The notes: generated by a model not told the origin, from the sequence alone. 64,000 nt of DNA from Lathyrus oleraceus (GCF_024323335.1 NC_066579.1:245761575-245825574); one strand, 5' to 3'. Numbered from the stretch's first letter, positions 44,067 to 57,328 are shown. Program-made: numbers and translations.

Positions 44067-44089
44067 ATGAATAAAAACAGAATAGCTCG

Positions 44090-44242
44090 CTAAGTTGAAA
44101 ACCCGAAAGGGCGGTTTAGGCAAAAATGAGCGTCTTGGTGGATTGAAAACCCGAAAGGGCGATCCAGGAAAAAGTTAGAGACATAAAAAAAATGAATATA
44201 TGTAACCCGCTAGATTGAGCACCTCACCCTGGGGCAATCTAG
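44090..44242 (+). other. Post-pol hairpin series of Ogre A
   Basis: Three hairpins begin 24 bases after the pol stop. Unit 1 (44090-44119) pairs CTAAGTTG/CGGTTTAG; unit 2 (44139-44166) pairs TGGATTG/CGATCCA. Both contain AAAA-CCC-GAAA-GGG, a three-pair stem closed by a GAAA tetraloop with a one-sided AAAA bulge. Unit 3 (44210-44242) pairs CTAGATTG/CAATCTAG around a different interior. Linkers contain GGCAAAAA. Confidence 0.88.
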
Positions 44243-45534
44243 GCAAAAAATAGGGATTTGGCAAGTAACTGCATCTTGACAAAACTTTGTTCTACAACTG
44301 TTATCCGTCAGAGATTCTCGCTCATTCATCATCAACCAAAGCTTCAAATACATCGGATTCAGAATTGGTGGAGAAATGGTCATTATGTTCAATGTAGCCC
44401 TTTTCCAATATATATCACCAATTTCAAATTTGTAAAGATCTATGGAGTCTTGCCATTTGCAGACTACCATTCCATCAAACAAATTTGAGCCTTTACCAAA
44501 TTATTTGCACTCTTATTTGTTTCTATTCAACAAATGTTTTGCATGTTCTAATTGAAAAAAAAATATCATTGTTTTAAATAATCAAATTTTTCATAATTTA
44601 TTTTTAAACAAAGTGAACATTCACAATGGCATAGGGATACCGAGAATGCCTGCAGTGCTCTCCCAAGGATGGTAAGATCCTCAACAGGGTAAGGTGTTTT
44701 GTTCATATTCCTGGCATGCTCATGACCTCTTTCTCCGAAGTCTCTTGCGGTCCTTTCTCTCGAGCAGCGTGTTCGGCGAGATTATTCATCTCTCCCTCCT
44801 CAGCAGATACGATCTCATTGGCAGGACAGTATCTGGTGATCTTTGGAAGCTTATGGTTTTTGGTTGTTCCCCCCGGAGATCCATCCTCCTCTTTGATAAC
44901 TGCCCCGGTAGAATTGCTTCTACGTCGGAGTTCATCTGTGCAACGACTTTGCCCCCAGTTGGAATGACTGATGCTCATTCCCCGGCAGAGATCTTGGTGG
45001 TCATGGCTTTCTTCTTGTGATGTAGTACCGGATGTTTGATCCTCTATCGTTGGACTTGTTTGTGTTAAAAATGTTTGTTTGTCAGCATTCATCATACATA
45101 AACCACGCATGTGTGCATATAATTTTCAAACATTCAGATATTCATGTTGCATTCTTTGCCATATATCTTTGTTTGTTATCCCCTGCCAGTTGGTAATACA
45201 TTGCCCCAAGCAGATGTCTGTGTCTGATCTCCATATAGAGTCAGCCCCTTAAGCAGAAAGTGTTTATCCTTCCTTCCATATTCCCCACTGAGTTATGTCC
45301 CCGTGGATAACGGTTGTTTCTGCTTCCTCCCAACACATATATTGGGATGAAATTCCCCATTGAGTTATATCCTCATAGGGACAAGTCTTGTTCCGTCGTG
45401 CCTATCTAGTTTGATCCTAGATTAGCCTCTTATGACTGTTTCTTGCACTCCCCTGTGGTATAGATGAATAGTTACTCAGTAACTAGTGGTTACCCATCTT
45501 TGCCCCGGCGGAGTCTGTGGTTTTCTACCTTTAT

Positions 45535-46401
45535 ACCGGTAGTTGTAAACCCTATTTCATCCTCTTGCAGAGTTAACCTTTTGTTCATCCTAATCGATGA
45601 CGGTTACTTTTCCGTGGTTTTCTATCCAGTATCCGGTAGATGTAATCCCCTCCTTGGCGGTTATCTTTATCCAATATTCGGCATTGATATTCCTTCACCC
45701 CTTTCCTTTTTGAGCATATCTCTCAATAACCGGTGATATATCTCTTGGATAATTGCTCTGATAAAGCAATTTATCCCCAACGAGTCATCTCTTATTTACC
45801 CTTTGTTGATAATGATTGTTTCTCCCCTGGGTTGGTCATCATTGTGTACCTAGTTCTCGGTATCCCGATGACCTCATTGTTCGGTCGATTTATCCTTTAT
45901 TAACCCAGTAACCGGTTGTGGATAATCTTCCATGCGAGTATATTATCTATGTTCTGATGGTAATAGATAATATATCTCATGCACTCCCCGGTCAAAGTCC
46001 TTTGCTCTTCCCCAATCGAGTAAGATTCGTATCCCTTTTATTGGAATCGAATGTCCATCCTATAATCGAGTTTGCTTGTAAGCCCTCTTTTGGATGATGA
46101 GTGTCTTGGGAATATTCCCCAATTCATGCTTTGGTTGGTCACCTATTATATGCCCAGTAACCGGTATCCCTGGTGTTCCTTCCTCCCTGCTCCCTATTAT
46201 GACTTTTTGTCCCCTCGCGGAGTCAGATTTTCCTGAGCTGAAGTTTACCTTTTTAGGTCTTCCTCAGATGATTTTGGATGTTTGATATCTCTCACCCTTA
46301 TACCGGTCTTAGATATTCATTCTCCCGAGCATGTTGTTCCCTCACCCTTATACCGGTATTCGGATCACATATCTCTTTGAGCTTATTACCCAGTAACCGG
46401 T
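45535..46401 (+). repeat. ACCGGT hairpin cluster, Ogre A 3' UTR
   Basis: ACCGGT at 45535, 45729, 45911, 46160, 46302, 46352 and 46396. Around most of them the flanks pair across an 8-nt loop ending in ACC: TATTACC/GGTAATA with loop CAGTAACC (46385-46406), CTACC/GGTAG with loop TTTATACC, and TAACC/GGTTG and ATGCC/GGTAT with loop CAGTAACC. The last two each contain one G-U pair. Confidence 0.75.
45939..45974 (+). other. 12-bp perfect stem-loop, Ogre A 3' UTR
   Basis: TATATTATCTAT pairs exactly with ATAGATAATATA across the 12-nt loop GTTCTGATGGTA. Copy B keeps the entire stem (58187-58222) with one change in the loop. Confidence 0.85.
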
Positions 46402-46907
46402 AATACCTCATCCCGTTGCTTCCCCATAGGAGTTTTGTTTGGGTGTTTTCCCAGTGAGGTCCCTTAGTGGATTCTCCCAGCCCGAGTCCGGATTTTTATC
46501 TGATGTATCCGTTACGGATAAGTTTTTGCTGTATTGGCATATTCTCCAATACATGCATCTTTGAGTCAGCTCGAGTCTTTCCATTGATTTATTTCATGGA
46601 TTTCCTTCGTGTCTCTCAGCAAGTTTCAAGTCGTGACCTGCTCACGCATTTTTATCCCTTTGCTCCCCAGTAAAGTCCCTAGAGTCTCTATCCCGTTTAT
46701 GAGTGTGTTACTCCAGTGAATTTTCAATTGTTTCTGTTTTCTTTCTTTGTGGACACATCCCCCCACAAAGTGTTACCATTTGCATACATACATTCGCATC
46801 ATGAGGTCTCTTAGGGACCAAAATTCGTCTCTCTGTTATTATTTAAGCCCATTCTACCTCGTCGAGATGAAGATTTTAACCTTCACTTCTCCGGATAGAA
46901 TGACCTT

Positions 46908-46920
46908 AAATAGGGGCATC
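46908..46920 (+). other. Ogre A polypurine tract
   Basis: AAATAGGGGCATC directly precedes the 3' LTR. Copy B has the same sequence on the minus strand at 57316-57328. Confidence 0.8.
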
Positions 46921-49900
46921 TGTAAGACCCCAATTCTGGCCCTAAGATCCCTCATGGCATCATAACATTGCATTTGTAAAGCCTCAAGGATCATAAGCAT
47001 CTTGGTTCCCCTTGCCTTTGGGTGGGACCTCTTGTGACTGGTTTGAGATCATCAAGCATGCTTGAATTGTATTATCGCTTTTCTCATTTTATTTACTAAC
47101 CAAAAGCACAAAAATATGTCACTAACATCTTTTGTTTGTAGCTTGAGCAATCACAAGATCTAAAAGCTTCTAGGTGATCCTTTGTGCAATGATATGGCTA
47201 AGAGAAGATGAAGGCCAGCATGGCAATGGTTCCCAAAGCTCTCATCCATCAAATATGCCTCCCTAGCATCTCAATTCATCATTTTGATCAAAGCAAGTCA
47301 AAGGGTTTGAGGGTTGTGTCCCAAGGAACCCTAATTCATTTGATCATCCACAATGCCTTGCTCATGAAGCAACCTCAGCCCATGATCAAATACAATCAAG
47401 GTAAGTTCTTCAATTCATAATTTCATGCATATTTGATCTTATTTGAGTGTCCTCAATCATCAATTCATCAAGATATGAGTTGTGGACTTGAGAAGTTGAT
47501 CAGTCAATTCATCTGACTATTTTGAAATGCACCAAGACCTAACATTTTGTGTGTTGGTCAAATGGAGATGATACCAAGAGAAACAATGTTCTTAAGGACA
47601 ATATGAACAACTTTCGTGTTCATCAAAAATTTATTTGAAGCACGTAAGATCATCATTCATCTTAATACATTATAAGTCATTTTGACTGAAACCCTAATTT
47701 TAGGTCAACTTCCCAAGAACATAACTCATTCATTTTTTATGATTTTAAGGTGGGATCAAATTAATTGGAAATATTAAGATGTCTACTTCAAATTTCATGT
47801 TTAACAAAATTTCAAAATCTCCAAAGAAATACATGTGATAATGCAAAACATTATAGGTCACTTTGGACCAAATGCATTGAAAGGCAAAAAAGTCCAACTT
47901 CAAGTGCCCATAACTTCTTCATAAAAAATCCAAATGATGCAAAATTTAAGTCCATTTTTATTTTCTTGAAAATATATACAACTTTGATGTTGGAGGGTTT
48001 TCCATTTGAGGCTTTCATCATCAAAACAGAAGGGCTTGAAGTTGGTTCAATTTGACAAAATTCTCAAAGGCACGTTTTACACTATGAACTTCATGGTCTG
48101 TTTTCATAAATTTCCACACTTCAAATGAGTTTTTGCTCAACATAACATTTGTTCCTTATGTCAAGACCTTTCCGACCATTACCCACATGCTTATGTTTGG
48201 ACTTTCTAATTGGCATTTTCGAAGAGTTGAAGTTTTAGGCACAATTATGGAATTCATGTTGAAACTTTATGCACAAGCCATTGCCTTGCAAACTACACGT
48301 CCATTTCAAGTTGTTTGGTCATCAGCATGCAAATACAATTGAGTTTGGGCCTTCCACATGATCACACAAGCCCATGCAAGGAAAATCCATTTGCCATGCA
48401 CACGAGCAAACTCACTTGTTCAGCTAATTCCAGCTATAAATACATGTGCTATGCTTCATTATTAACTAACCTAAAGGCGCCTAAAGCTCTGCAGAAATCA
48501 ATTCCCAACCATACCAAAGGAACTAAGTTCATATTTTCTTCAAAATTTCAGATCTGAAATTCAATTGAATTTGGTTGAATCTTCAGATCTAAAGTTCCTA
48601 AACCTTCATCATCTAGTCCATTGAAGTTCTGTTTGGCAAAAGGAAGCAAGGAAAGGGACTCAAAGCTCCATAGTTCAAAGGTGTGCATCAACTGGTTTTT
48701 TCTTCGAAACTCCTTATTCTTTGATCTATTGGCCTTGATATTGTGTTGTCTGAAGTCCTCTCTATAGAGACATCATTGCTATATGCTCAATTTTTGAAAT
48801 CCATGAAGTTCAGCATGAACACCATATTTTTCTCCTTCTGATTTCTCTTACTATGGGGATCTAGAAGAGAAATTAATGGTACAGGGGTGATGTACATCAC
48901 TCCAGCTTTAATTTGGTATATGGATTGTGAGTTTTGGTTAACTTTTGTAAACTTGCAACTCTGGTCGGAGCTGGTGTGCTCACCGGAGAAGAGGGTGGTG
49001 TACACCACCGTCCACCATGCCAGATTGAATCTGGACCATTGGATGCATTTCCCACGATCTAATTCTGGCCCTTGTTATGTTTGACTTTATTTAATGCACG
49101 GTACCACGCGCTTGACTCATGTACATGGTAAGCGCGCGCTTGAGAGCCCTCTGAACAACCACGTCAATTAATGAGGCTTGATTAGACGCTTGTGGTTTTT
49201 TCTGATTTTTACAATTTCCATTTTATTTCTTTTATTTCATTTAACTTCAAAAATTCATAACTCTTTCATTTTAATTCCAAAAAATATGGGACCAATTGCA
49301 TTATTTATCTTTTTAATTCTAGTTTCTAAAAATGATTTTTAATTTTCTTTTATTTTATCATTTGATATTTTTTGTGAATTTTCTCTTTTCTAGTTATTTT
49401 TAATTCATTTTAAATAGTTTTTGATATTCAAAAAATACAAAAATATTTTTCTCAACCTATTTGAATGATGATGGTTCTATGAAGAATATTCTCATCAATT
49501 TATTAATTGATTTGAGATTTAATGGAGATTTTAGTTCAATTAGGTTATTTTTATTCATTTTTAATTGTTTAAAAATATTTTCTGACTTTTAAAAATGCTA
49601 ATTTTTTTTGTCAAACTTTGTTTGACCTTGTTGAACTTAGGATAAATCACTTGGAATTTTCAAAGTTGATTTGAAGTGATTTTGAAGTTTGACCTTTCTT
49701 TAATATTTTAATTCAAGTTTATTTTAAATATTAAAAATGCCCAAAAATATTTTGTTCATTTTCTTGACTTCCAATCTTCATCTCACATCTGTTTTTTTGA
49801 TTGTTTGACCATGATCCTCAATGTCATTGGTCAACACTTGTTGATTGGTACATCCCATTTCATTTAACGCACTTTATTCTTTCCATTTTCATTATCCATT

Positions 49901-51859
49901 ATTCATCTCCTTCTTCATCTTCTTTTTTCTTTTTTGATCAATGAGTTAAAGGTTGATAAGTTAGTATTGATTAGGGAGGTTTAATCTTTCTTGATTCAAA
50001 TCTAATTCATCTTGATCAATTGATTAAGTGAATGGCTTTGCATTAAGGATAAATTGCTTCTTAAATCATGCAAAGGACTTAAACCAATACAAGATCAATT
50101 ATCTTCTTCTTTTTGGCATGGAAAGTTGTTGGAACTTGATTCACCAATCAAGACTTCTAACTTGTGTTGTTGCCTACATTATTATTGACCGGCCTCGTAT
50201 AGTTGTGACTTCTACATAAGTCCAATTACAATTGCTTAACATAGCGCTAAATTTGCCTTATAGCACACTAACTACTAACACTAACCATTAACAATTAACA
50301 TTTACTTTTTGCACTTTACATTTATGCAATTTACTATTCTTGTACACATTATTCATTTGCTTTTTCCTTTGCTCACTTGAGCACATGTTTATGTTAATGC
50401 AATTTGCCTTTTGCCCACTTGAGCACATAATTGTGTATATACTATTGTGTTTGTGTGGTGTTTTGATTGTTGTGGACCAAATACAAAGAATTGGACAAAA
50501 ATGGACTTAGACTTCAGGACTTTCCCTATGCTAATTTGGAGTCAAAGAGCAACTAGGCCTCATGCCTTTAGAATGCTTAAAATGTCAAAGAGCAACTAGG
50601 CCTCGTGCCTTTAGAATGCTTAAAGCTTGAAGATGACCTTGAAAGGACCAACTCCTAAACTCTTCTTGTCCATTCCTTGTTTGTTTTGCTAGAATCTTTT
50701 GATGTGTGTGTTCTTGTGCTAGGGATTCCACCTTGATTCAAATTGAGGACCCATTGCCATGAGATTCTAAGAGAGAGAGATCCAAGATACATTTGGGAGC
50801 TTTTCAAGAGTTCTTTTGATTGATGATTGCTTGAGTTTATGCTTATGTGATTGCTTATTCCAAAGGATGGGAGCTACTTGGATCATCACTATGATCTCAA
50901 GAGAGGAACTCCATGTGTGGTTTTGCTTCTTGTCCCTTACCTCTTGTATGTTTAGGACTTTAGCCATTCTTCTTCTTCTCTCCACTCTAACCCAAGCCTA
51001 AACTGTTGTGCAAACATTTAACATTTCTTTTCAAAAATTAGAAACCTAAGCCTTATGCTTTTGATTTTAAAACTTTTCTTTTCATAACACTTATTTTGAA
51101 TTGAACTTCTAAGTCAACTTTGACCATTTTTGTACATACTTTTCATTGGTAAATATAACCCATTCAAATGTCTTTTTGTGTTTCAATGGCCACTTTCTTA
51201 ATCAAAACCTTTCATAACCTTTAGCTATTAGGTTTGAGTTATCATTGAGGTAGATGTAATACTCACCTATATCCTTAGTGATGGAGAATGAGTCTTCCAT
51301 GCTTATTATAGGGTTAACCCATCACTAGCATGTTGAAGCTATCCTCACATGGTGGATTTGTGGTTTTAGGTTGAGTTTTCTCCCTTGGATAACAAAAGAC
51401 CTTAAGGCTTTTGGACCAATCAATTCACCAACTCATTTTTGAGACTTTTACCCCGAACTACGAGGTTTTTATCCTAATCTTTTTTTGAGATGGTACGTAG
51501 GTAATGGGTTTATCCATCCAAACACAAAATGTAAATAAACTTGTATATTCTCTTCTCATCTCTTCAATCATGTTTGCACAAATAAATTTTCACAAAGTAC
51601 CAACCTTACAAAAAATGTGAAAAAGGCTCCCTAGGAGTACCTAAGATATTTTGGGTGCTTAAAACCTTCCCATTGCATAACCAACCCACTTACCCAGATC
51701 TCTGACATTTTTACTAGTTTTTGATTCGATAAAACTTTTAGGTTTTTGTTCGCTTTCTAACCATTCCTTTGGATAAATAGAAGTGCGGTGGCGACTCGAC
51801 TTGTATGATTTATCTTGGATTTAGTCAATATCTCTAATGGTAACGAATACCCCGCTACA
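46921..51859 (+). repeat. Ogre A 3' LTR
   Basis: 4939 bp, TGTAAGACCCC to CCCGCTACA, collinear with 16861-21797. TATA box at 48435-48442. Apparent ORFs inside are the same ones seen in the 5' LTR and carry no recognisable domain. Confidence 0.95.
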
Positions 51860-51864
51860 ACAGC
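51860..51864. repeat. Target site duplication of Ogre A, right copy (ACAGC)
   Basis: Matches 16856-16860 and closes element A. Confidence 0.9.
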
Positions 51865-52416
51865 CACACACACAATGCTCACACCATCATTCACGCACCA
51901 TAACCTATGCTAACTCGCAAATAACATCTAAGCAAGCTCAAACCTATAAAACATATACCCTAACTAATTGCCCCATGCCCTAACAATTACCCTAGGTAGT
52001 TACTAACTAACTTTCTCACTAACTTTGTAACTAAATTACAACAAAATAAATTCCTAACCATCTTAAGTCAATTAACAAATTCTATAACCAACCTTAAACT
52101 CTAACTTCAAACTGACTCATAACTGACTCTAACTGTCTAATGCCATGTGTCCCGGCTCAATTACTAAATTGCCTCTAGGTATCTATTTCTCCCCAAAGTT
52201 AGTTTCAATCCCTAATAACAGATAACTACCAAACAAACACACATTGCCTTCAAATTTTACACTAAATCAAGGCCAAAACTAACATAATCTCTCTTTGGTT
52301 CTCACATTTAACTAACACACAATCTAACCAACTTTTTAAATCACTTTCCACCAAAGATTAATTATTCCCTATGATTACCATATAAGGGCTAGGACCCTAT
52401 CATTCCTAATTGTTTG
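51865..52416 (+). other. Spacer between Ogre A and Ogre B
   Basis: 552 bases of CA-rich, AT-rich sequence without a gene. It is the continuation of the target that begins before 16860, probably the rest of the Tat-type LTR starting at 15376. The last five bases, GTTTG, are the candidate target duplication of copy B, whose other end is outside the window. Confidence 0.5.
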
Positions 52417-55400
52417 TGTAGCGGGGTATTCCTTACCATTAGAGATTTGACTAAATCCAAGGTAAATCATACAAGTCGAGTCGCCACCGCACTTCTATTC
52501 ATCCAAAGGAATGGTTAGAAAGCGAACAAAAACCTAAAAGTTTTATCGAATCAAAAACTAGTAAAAAAGTCAGAGATCTGGGTAAGGGGGTTGGTTATGC
52601 AATGGGAAGGTGTTAGGCACCCAAAACATCCTAGGTACTCCTAGGGAGCCCTTTTCACATTTGTTGTAAGGTTGGTATTTTGTGAAAATTTATTTGTGCA
52701 AACATGATTGAAGAGATGAGAAAAGAATATACAAGTTTATTTACATTTTGTGTTTGGATGGATAAACCCATTGCCTACGTACCATCTTTAAAAAGATTAG
52801 GATCAAAAACCTCGTAGTTCGGGGTAAAAATCTCAAAATGAGTTGGTGAATTAATTGGTCCAAAAGCCTTAAGGTCTTTTGTTATCCAAGGGAGAAAACT
52901 CAACCTAAAACCACAAATCCACCATGTGAGGATAGCTTCAACATGCTAGTGAGGGGTTAACCCTATAATAAGCATGGAAGACTCATTGTCCATCACTAAG
53001 GATATAGGTGAGCATTACGTCTACCTCAAGGATAACTCAAACCTAATAGCTAAAGGTTATAAAAAATTTGCTTAAGAAAGTGGCCATTGAAACCACAACA
53101 AGACATTTGAATGGGTGGTATTTACCAATGAAAAGCATGTATAAAAATATGGTCAAAGTTGACTTAGAAGTTCAATTCAAAATAAGTGTTATGAAAAGAA
53201 AGTTTGAAAATCAAAAGCATAAGGCTTAGGTTTCTAATGTTGAAAACAAGTGTTAAATGTTTGCACAAAAGTTTTGGCTTGGGTTAGGGTGGAGAGAAGA
53301 AGAATAATGGCTAAAGTCCTAAGCATATAAGAGGTGAGGGATAAAGAATAAGACCACAGTGGAGTTCCTCTCTTGAGATCATATTGATGATTCAAGTAGC
53401 TCCCATCCTTTGGAACAAGCAATCACATAAGCATAAACTCAAGCAATCAACAATCGAATGAACTTTTGGAAAGCTCCTCAAGGTATTTTGGATCCCTCCC
53501 TCTTGGAAGCTCATGGCAATGGTTCCTCAAATTGGCTCAATGTTGGAATCCCTAGCACAAAACACACACATCAAAAATTTCTATAAAAAACAAATGAGGA
53601 ATGGACAAGAGGAGTTAAGAAGTTGGTCCTTTCAAAGTCATCTTCAATATTAAGCATTCTAAAGGCATGAGGCCTAGTTGCTCTTTGTCATTTAAGCATT
53701 TTGAAGGAATGAGGCCTAGTTGCTCTTTGATTCCAAATTTGCATAGGGAGAGTCCTAAAGTCTAAGTCCATTTGTCCATTTTTGCATTTGGTCCACAACA
53801 ATCAAAACACAAGCACAATAATATATACACAATTATGTGCTCAAGTGAGCAAAAGGCAAGTTGCATTAACATAAACATGTGCCCAAGTGACCAAAGGAAA
53901 AAGCAAATAAATAATATGTACAAGAATAGTAAATTTTATAAATGTAAAGTGCAAAAAGTAAATGTTAATGGTTAATGATTTGTGTTAGTAGTTAGTGTGC
54001 CATAAGGAAAATTTAGCGCTATGTTAAGCAATCGTAATTGGACTTATGTAGAAGTCACAACTATCTGAGGCCGGTCAATAATAATGTAGGCAACAACACA
54101 AGTTAGAAGTCTTGATTAGTGAACCAAATTCCAACAACTCGCCATGCCAAAAGAAGAAAAGAGAATTGATCTTGTATTGGTTTAAGTCCTTTGCATGGTT
54201 TAGGAAAACAACCTATCCTTAATGCAAAGCCATTCACTTGATCAATTGATCAAGATGAATTAGATTTGAATCAAGGAAGATTAAGTCTCCCCAATCAATG
54301 CTAACTTATCAAACTTCAACTCATTGATCAAAAAGAAAAGAAGAAGAAGAAGGAGATGAACAATGGAAAAGGAAAATGGATAGAATAAAGTGCATTAAAT
54401 GAAATAGAATGTACCAATCAACAAGTGTGGACCAATGACATTGAGGATCATGGTCAAACAATCAAAACAGAAATGAGATGAAGATTGGAAGTCAAGAAAT
54501 GAATAAAATATTTTTTGGCATTTTTAATATTTGAAAATAAACTTGAATTAAAATATTAAAGAAAGGTCAAACTTCAAAATCACCTCAAATCAACCTTGGA
54601 AGGTCCAAGTGATTTATCCTAAGTTTAACAAGGTCAAACAAGGTTTGACAAAAAATTTCAGCATTTTTAAAAGTCAAAAACTATTTTTAATCAATTAAAA
54701 ATGAATAAAAATAACCTAATTGAACTAAAATCTCAAATAAATCTCAAATCAATTAATAAATTGATGAGAATATTTTTCATAGATCCATCCTCATTCAAAT
54801 AGGTTGAGAAAATATTTTTGTATTTTTTTGAATATTAAAAACTATTTAAAATGAATTAAAAATACCCAGAAAAGAGAAAATTCACAAAAAATATCAAATG
54901 ACAAAACAAAAAATATTAAAAATAATTTTTAGAAACTAGAATTTAAATGGAGAAAAATGCAATTGGTCCCATATTTTTTGGAATTAAAATGAAGAAGTTA
55001 TGAATTTTTGAAAATAAATGGGATAAAAGAAAATCAGAAAAACCACAAGCGTCTGATCAAGCCTCATTTATTGACCTGGCTGATCAGACGGATGTGAGAT
55101 GCGCGCTCATGGTGAGTCCAAGTCAAACGCGTCACACTTGGCATTAAAGCAAGTAATCCAAACGCATGGCTGAGATTAAAACGTGGGAGATACATCCAAT
55201 GGTCCAGATTCAATCTGGCATGGTGGACGGTGGCCAGCGCCACCGTCTTCTCCAGCGAGCACTCAAGCTCCGGTCAGAGTTGCAGGTCCTCCAAACTCAA
55301 CCAAAACTCACGATCCAAGTACCAAATTAAAGCTGGGGTGATGTACATCACCCCTGTGCCATCTATTTCTACTCTAGATCTCCATAGTGAGAGAAATCAG

Positions 55401-57315
55401 AGGTTGAAACTTGATGGTGTTCATCATGAACTTCCTCGATTTTGAAAATTGAGCATACAACAATGATGCCTCTATAGAGAGGACTTCAGACATAGCCAAA
55501 CAAATAGATCAAAGATTAAGGAGTTTCGAAGAAAAAAACCAGTTGATGAAAACCTTTGAACTATGAAGATTTGAGCTCATTTCCTTGGTTCCTTTTGCAA
55601 AACAGAAGTTCAATGGATCATATGAGAAAGTTCTAGGAACTTTAGATCTAAAGATTCAACCAAATTCACTTGAATTTCAGATCTGAAATTTTGAAGAAAT
55701 GTGAACTAGTTCCTTTAGGTATGGCTAGGGATTCAATTGTGCAGCATATCAGGCGCCTTCAGGTTGAGATTTGATAGAGGTATGCAACTCTATTTATAGT
55801 TGGAATTGGCTGAGCAAGTGAGTTTCCTCGTGTGCATGGCAAGTGGATTTTCCTTGCATGGGCTTGCATGATCATGTAGAAGGCCCAAACTCAATTGCAT
55901 TTGCATGCTGATGACCAAACAACTTGAAATGGACGTGTAGTTGGCAATGCATAAGCTTGTGCATGGAATTCTAACATGTTATGCATAATTGAGCTTAAAA
56001 CTTCACCTCTTCGAAAATGCCACTTGAAAAATTGAGACATAGGCATGTGGGTAATGGTAGGAAAGGTCTTGACATAAGGAACAAATGTTATGTTGGAACA
56101 AAACTCATTTGGAGTGTGGAAATTTATGAAAACAGGCCATGAAGTTCATAGTGCAAAACATGCCTTTGAGAATTTTGTCAAATTGAACCAACTTCAAGCC
56201 CTTCTGTTTTGATGATGCAAGCCTCAAATGAAAACACTTCCAACATAAACATTGTAGATAATTTTAGGAAATTCAAAATGGAATTATATTTTGCATCATT
56301 TGGATTTTTGATGAAGAAGTTATGGGCACTTGAAGTTGGACTTTTTTGCCTTTCAATGCATTTTGTCCAAAGTGACCTATAATGTTTTGCATTATCACAT
56401 GTATTTATTTTGAGATTTTGAAATTTTGTTCAACATAACATTTGAAGTAGACAACTTAAGCTTTCCAATGCATTTTATTCAACCTCAAAATCATAAAATA
56501 TGAATGAGTTATGTTCTTGGGAAGTTGACCCAAAATTAGGGTTTCAGTCAAAATGACCTATAATGTCTTGGAATGGGAGATGACCTTCCAAGCTTCAAAT
56601 AAATTTTTGATGAACATGAAAGTTGTTCATATTGTCCTTAGGAACATGTTTGCTTTTGGGATCATCTCCATTTGACCAACACACAAAATGTTAGGTCTCA
56701 GTGCATTTCAAAATAGTCAGATGAATTGACTGGTCAACTTCTCAAGTCCATAACTCATATCTTGATGAATTGATGATTGAGGACACTTAAATAAGTTCAA
56801 ATATGCATGAAATGATGGGTTTAAGAACTTCCCTTAATTGTATTTGACCATGGGCTGAGGTTGCTTCATTAGCAAGGCATTGTGAGTGATTAGATGAATT
56901 AGGGTTTCCTTGAGGAACAAACCTCAACCCTTTGACTTGCTTTGATCAAAATGATGAATTGAGATGCTTGGGAAGCATATTTTATGGGTAAGAGCTTTGG
57001 GAACCATTTCCATGCTTTCCTTCATCTTCTCTTGGCCATATCTTTGCACAAAGGATCTCCTAGGAGCTTTAGGACCTTGTGATTGCTCAAGCTATAAACA
57101 AAAGATGTTAGTGACATATTTTTGTGCTTTTGGTTAGTGAATAAAATGATGAAAAGCAATAATATACAATTCAAGCATACTTGGTGATCTCAAACCACTC
57201 ACAAGAGGTCCCACCCAAAGGCAAGGAGAACCAAGATGCTTATGATCCTTGAGGCTTTGCAGATGCAATGTTATGATGCCATGAGGGATCTTAGGGACAA
57301 AATTGGGGTCTTACA
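52417..57315 (-). repeat. Ogre B 3' LTR
   Basis: 4899 bp. On the minus strand it runs from TGTAAGACCCC (57315) to CCCGCTACA (52417). It is clearly more diverged from the LTRs of A than these are from each other. It keeps the TATA box (55791-55798), the two palindromes (near 55223 and 55336) and the 43-bp tandem duplication. Confidence 0.93.
55791..55798 (-). promoter_or_regulatory. TATA box of Ogre B 3' LTR
   Basis: TATAAATA on the minus strand, at the position corresponding to 18374-18381 in copy A. Confidence 0.6.
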
Positions 57316-57328
57316 GATGCCCCTATTT
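57316..57328 (-). other. Ogre B polypurine tract
   Basis: AAATAGGGGCATC on the minus strand, directly before the LTR start. Confidence 0.8.

Larger units (their letters stand above)
44243..46907 (+). other. Ogre A 3' untranslated region
   Basis: About 2.7 kb with no gene; short ORFs on either strand are not conserved in copy B as proteins. From about 45180 to 46700 it is built of degenerate modules with recurring phrases such as CCCCATTGAGTTATATCC, CCCAGTAACCGGT and CACCCTTATACCGGT. Seven ACCGGT hexamers lie within 45535-46401. A perfect 12-bp stem lies at 45939-45974. All of these recur in copy B. Confidence 0.8.
16861..51859 (+). mobile_element. Ogre retrotransposon copy A, complete, with nested element
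   Basis: Order on the plus strand: 5' LTR, primer site, leader, ORF1, gag (with a tandem duplication), element N inserted in gag, rest of gag and protease, intron, RT-RNase H-integrase, long 3' UTR, polypurine tract, 3' LTR. The total is 34,999 bp, about 23.4 kb without N and its extra target copy, in the usual size range of legume Ogre elements. All coding parts carry stops or frameshifts. The LTRs differ at about ten positions in their first 240 bases (by eye), roughly 4%, suggesting an insertion a few million years old. Confidence 0.95.

Noticed and set aside
44694..45110. Overlapping ORFs on both strands after Ogre A pol
   Set aside because: They are 3' UTR sequence. The matching region of copy B (59041-59417) has different frames, so there is no sign of protein-level conservation.
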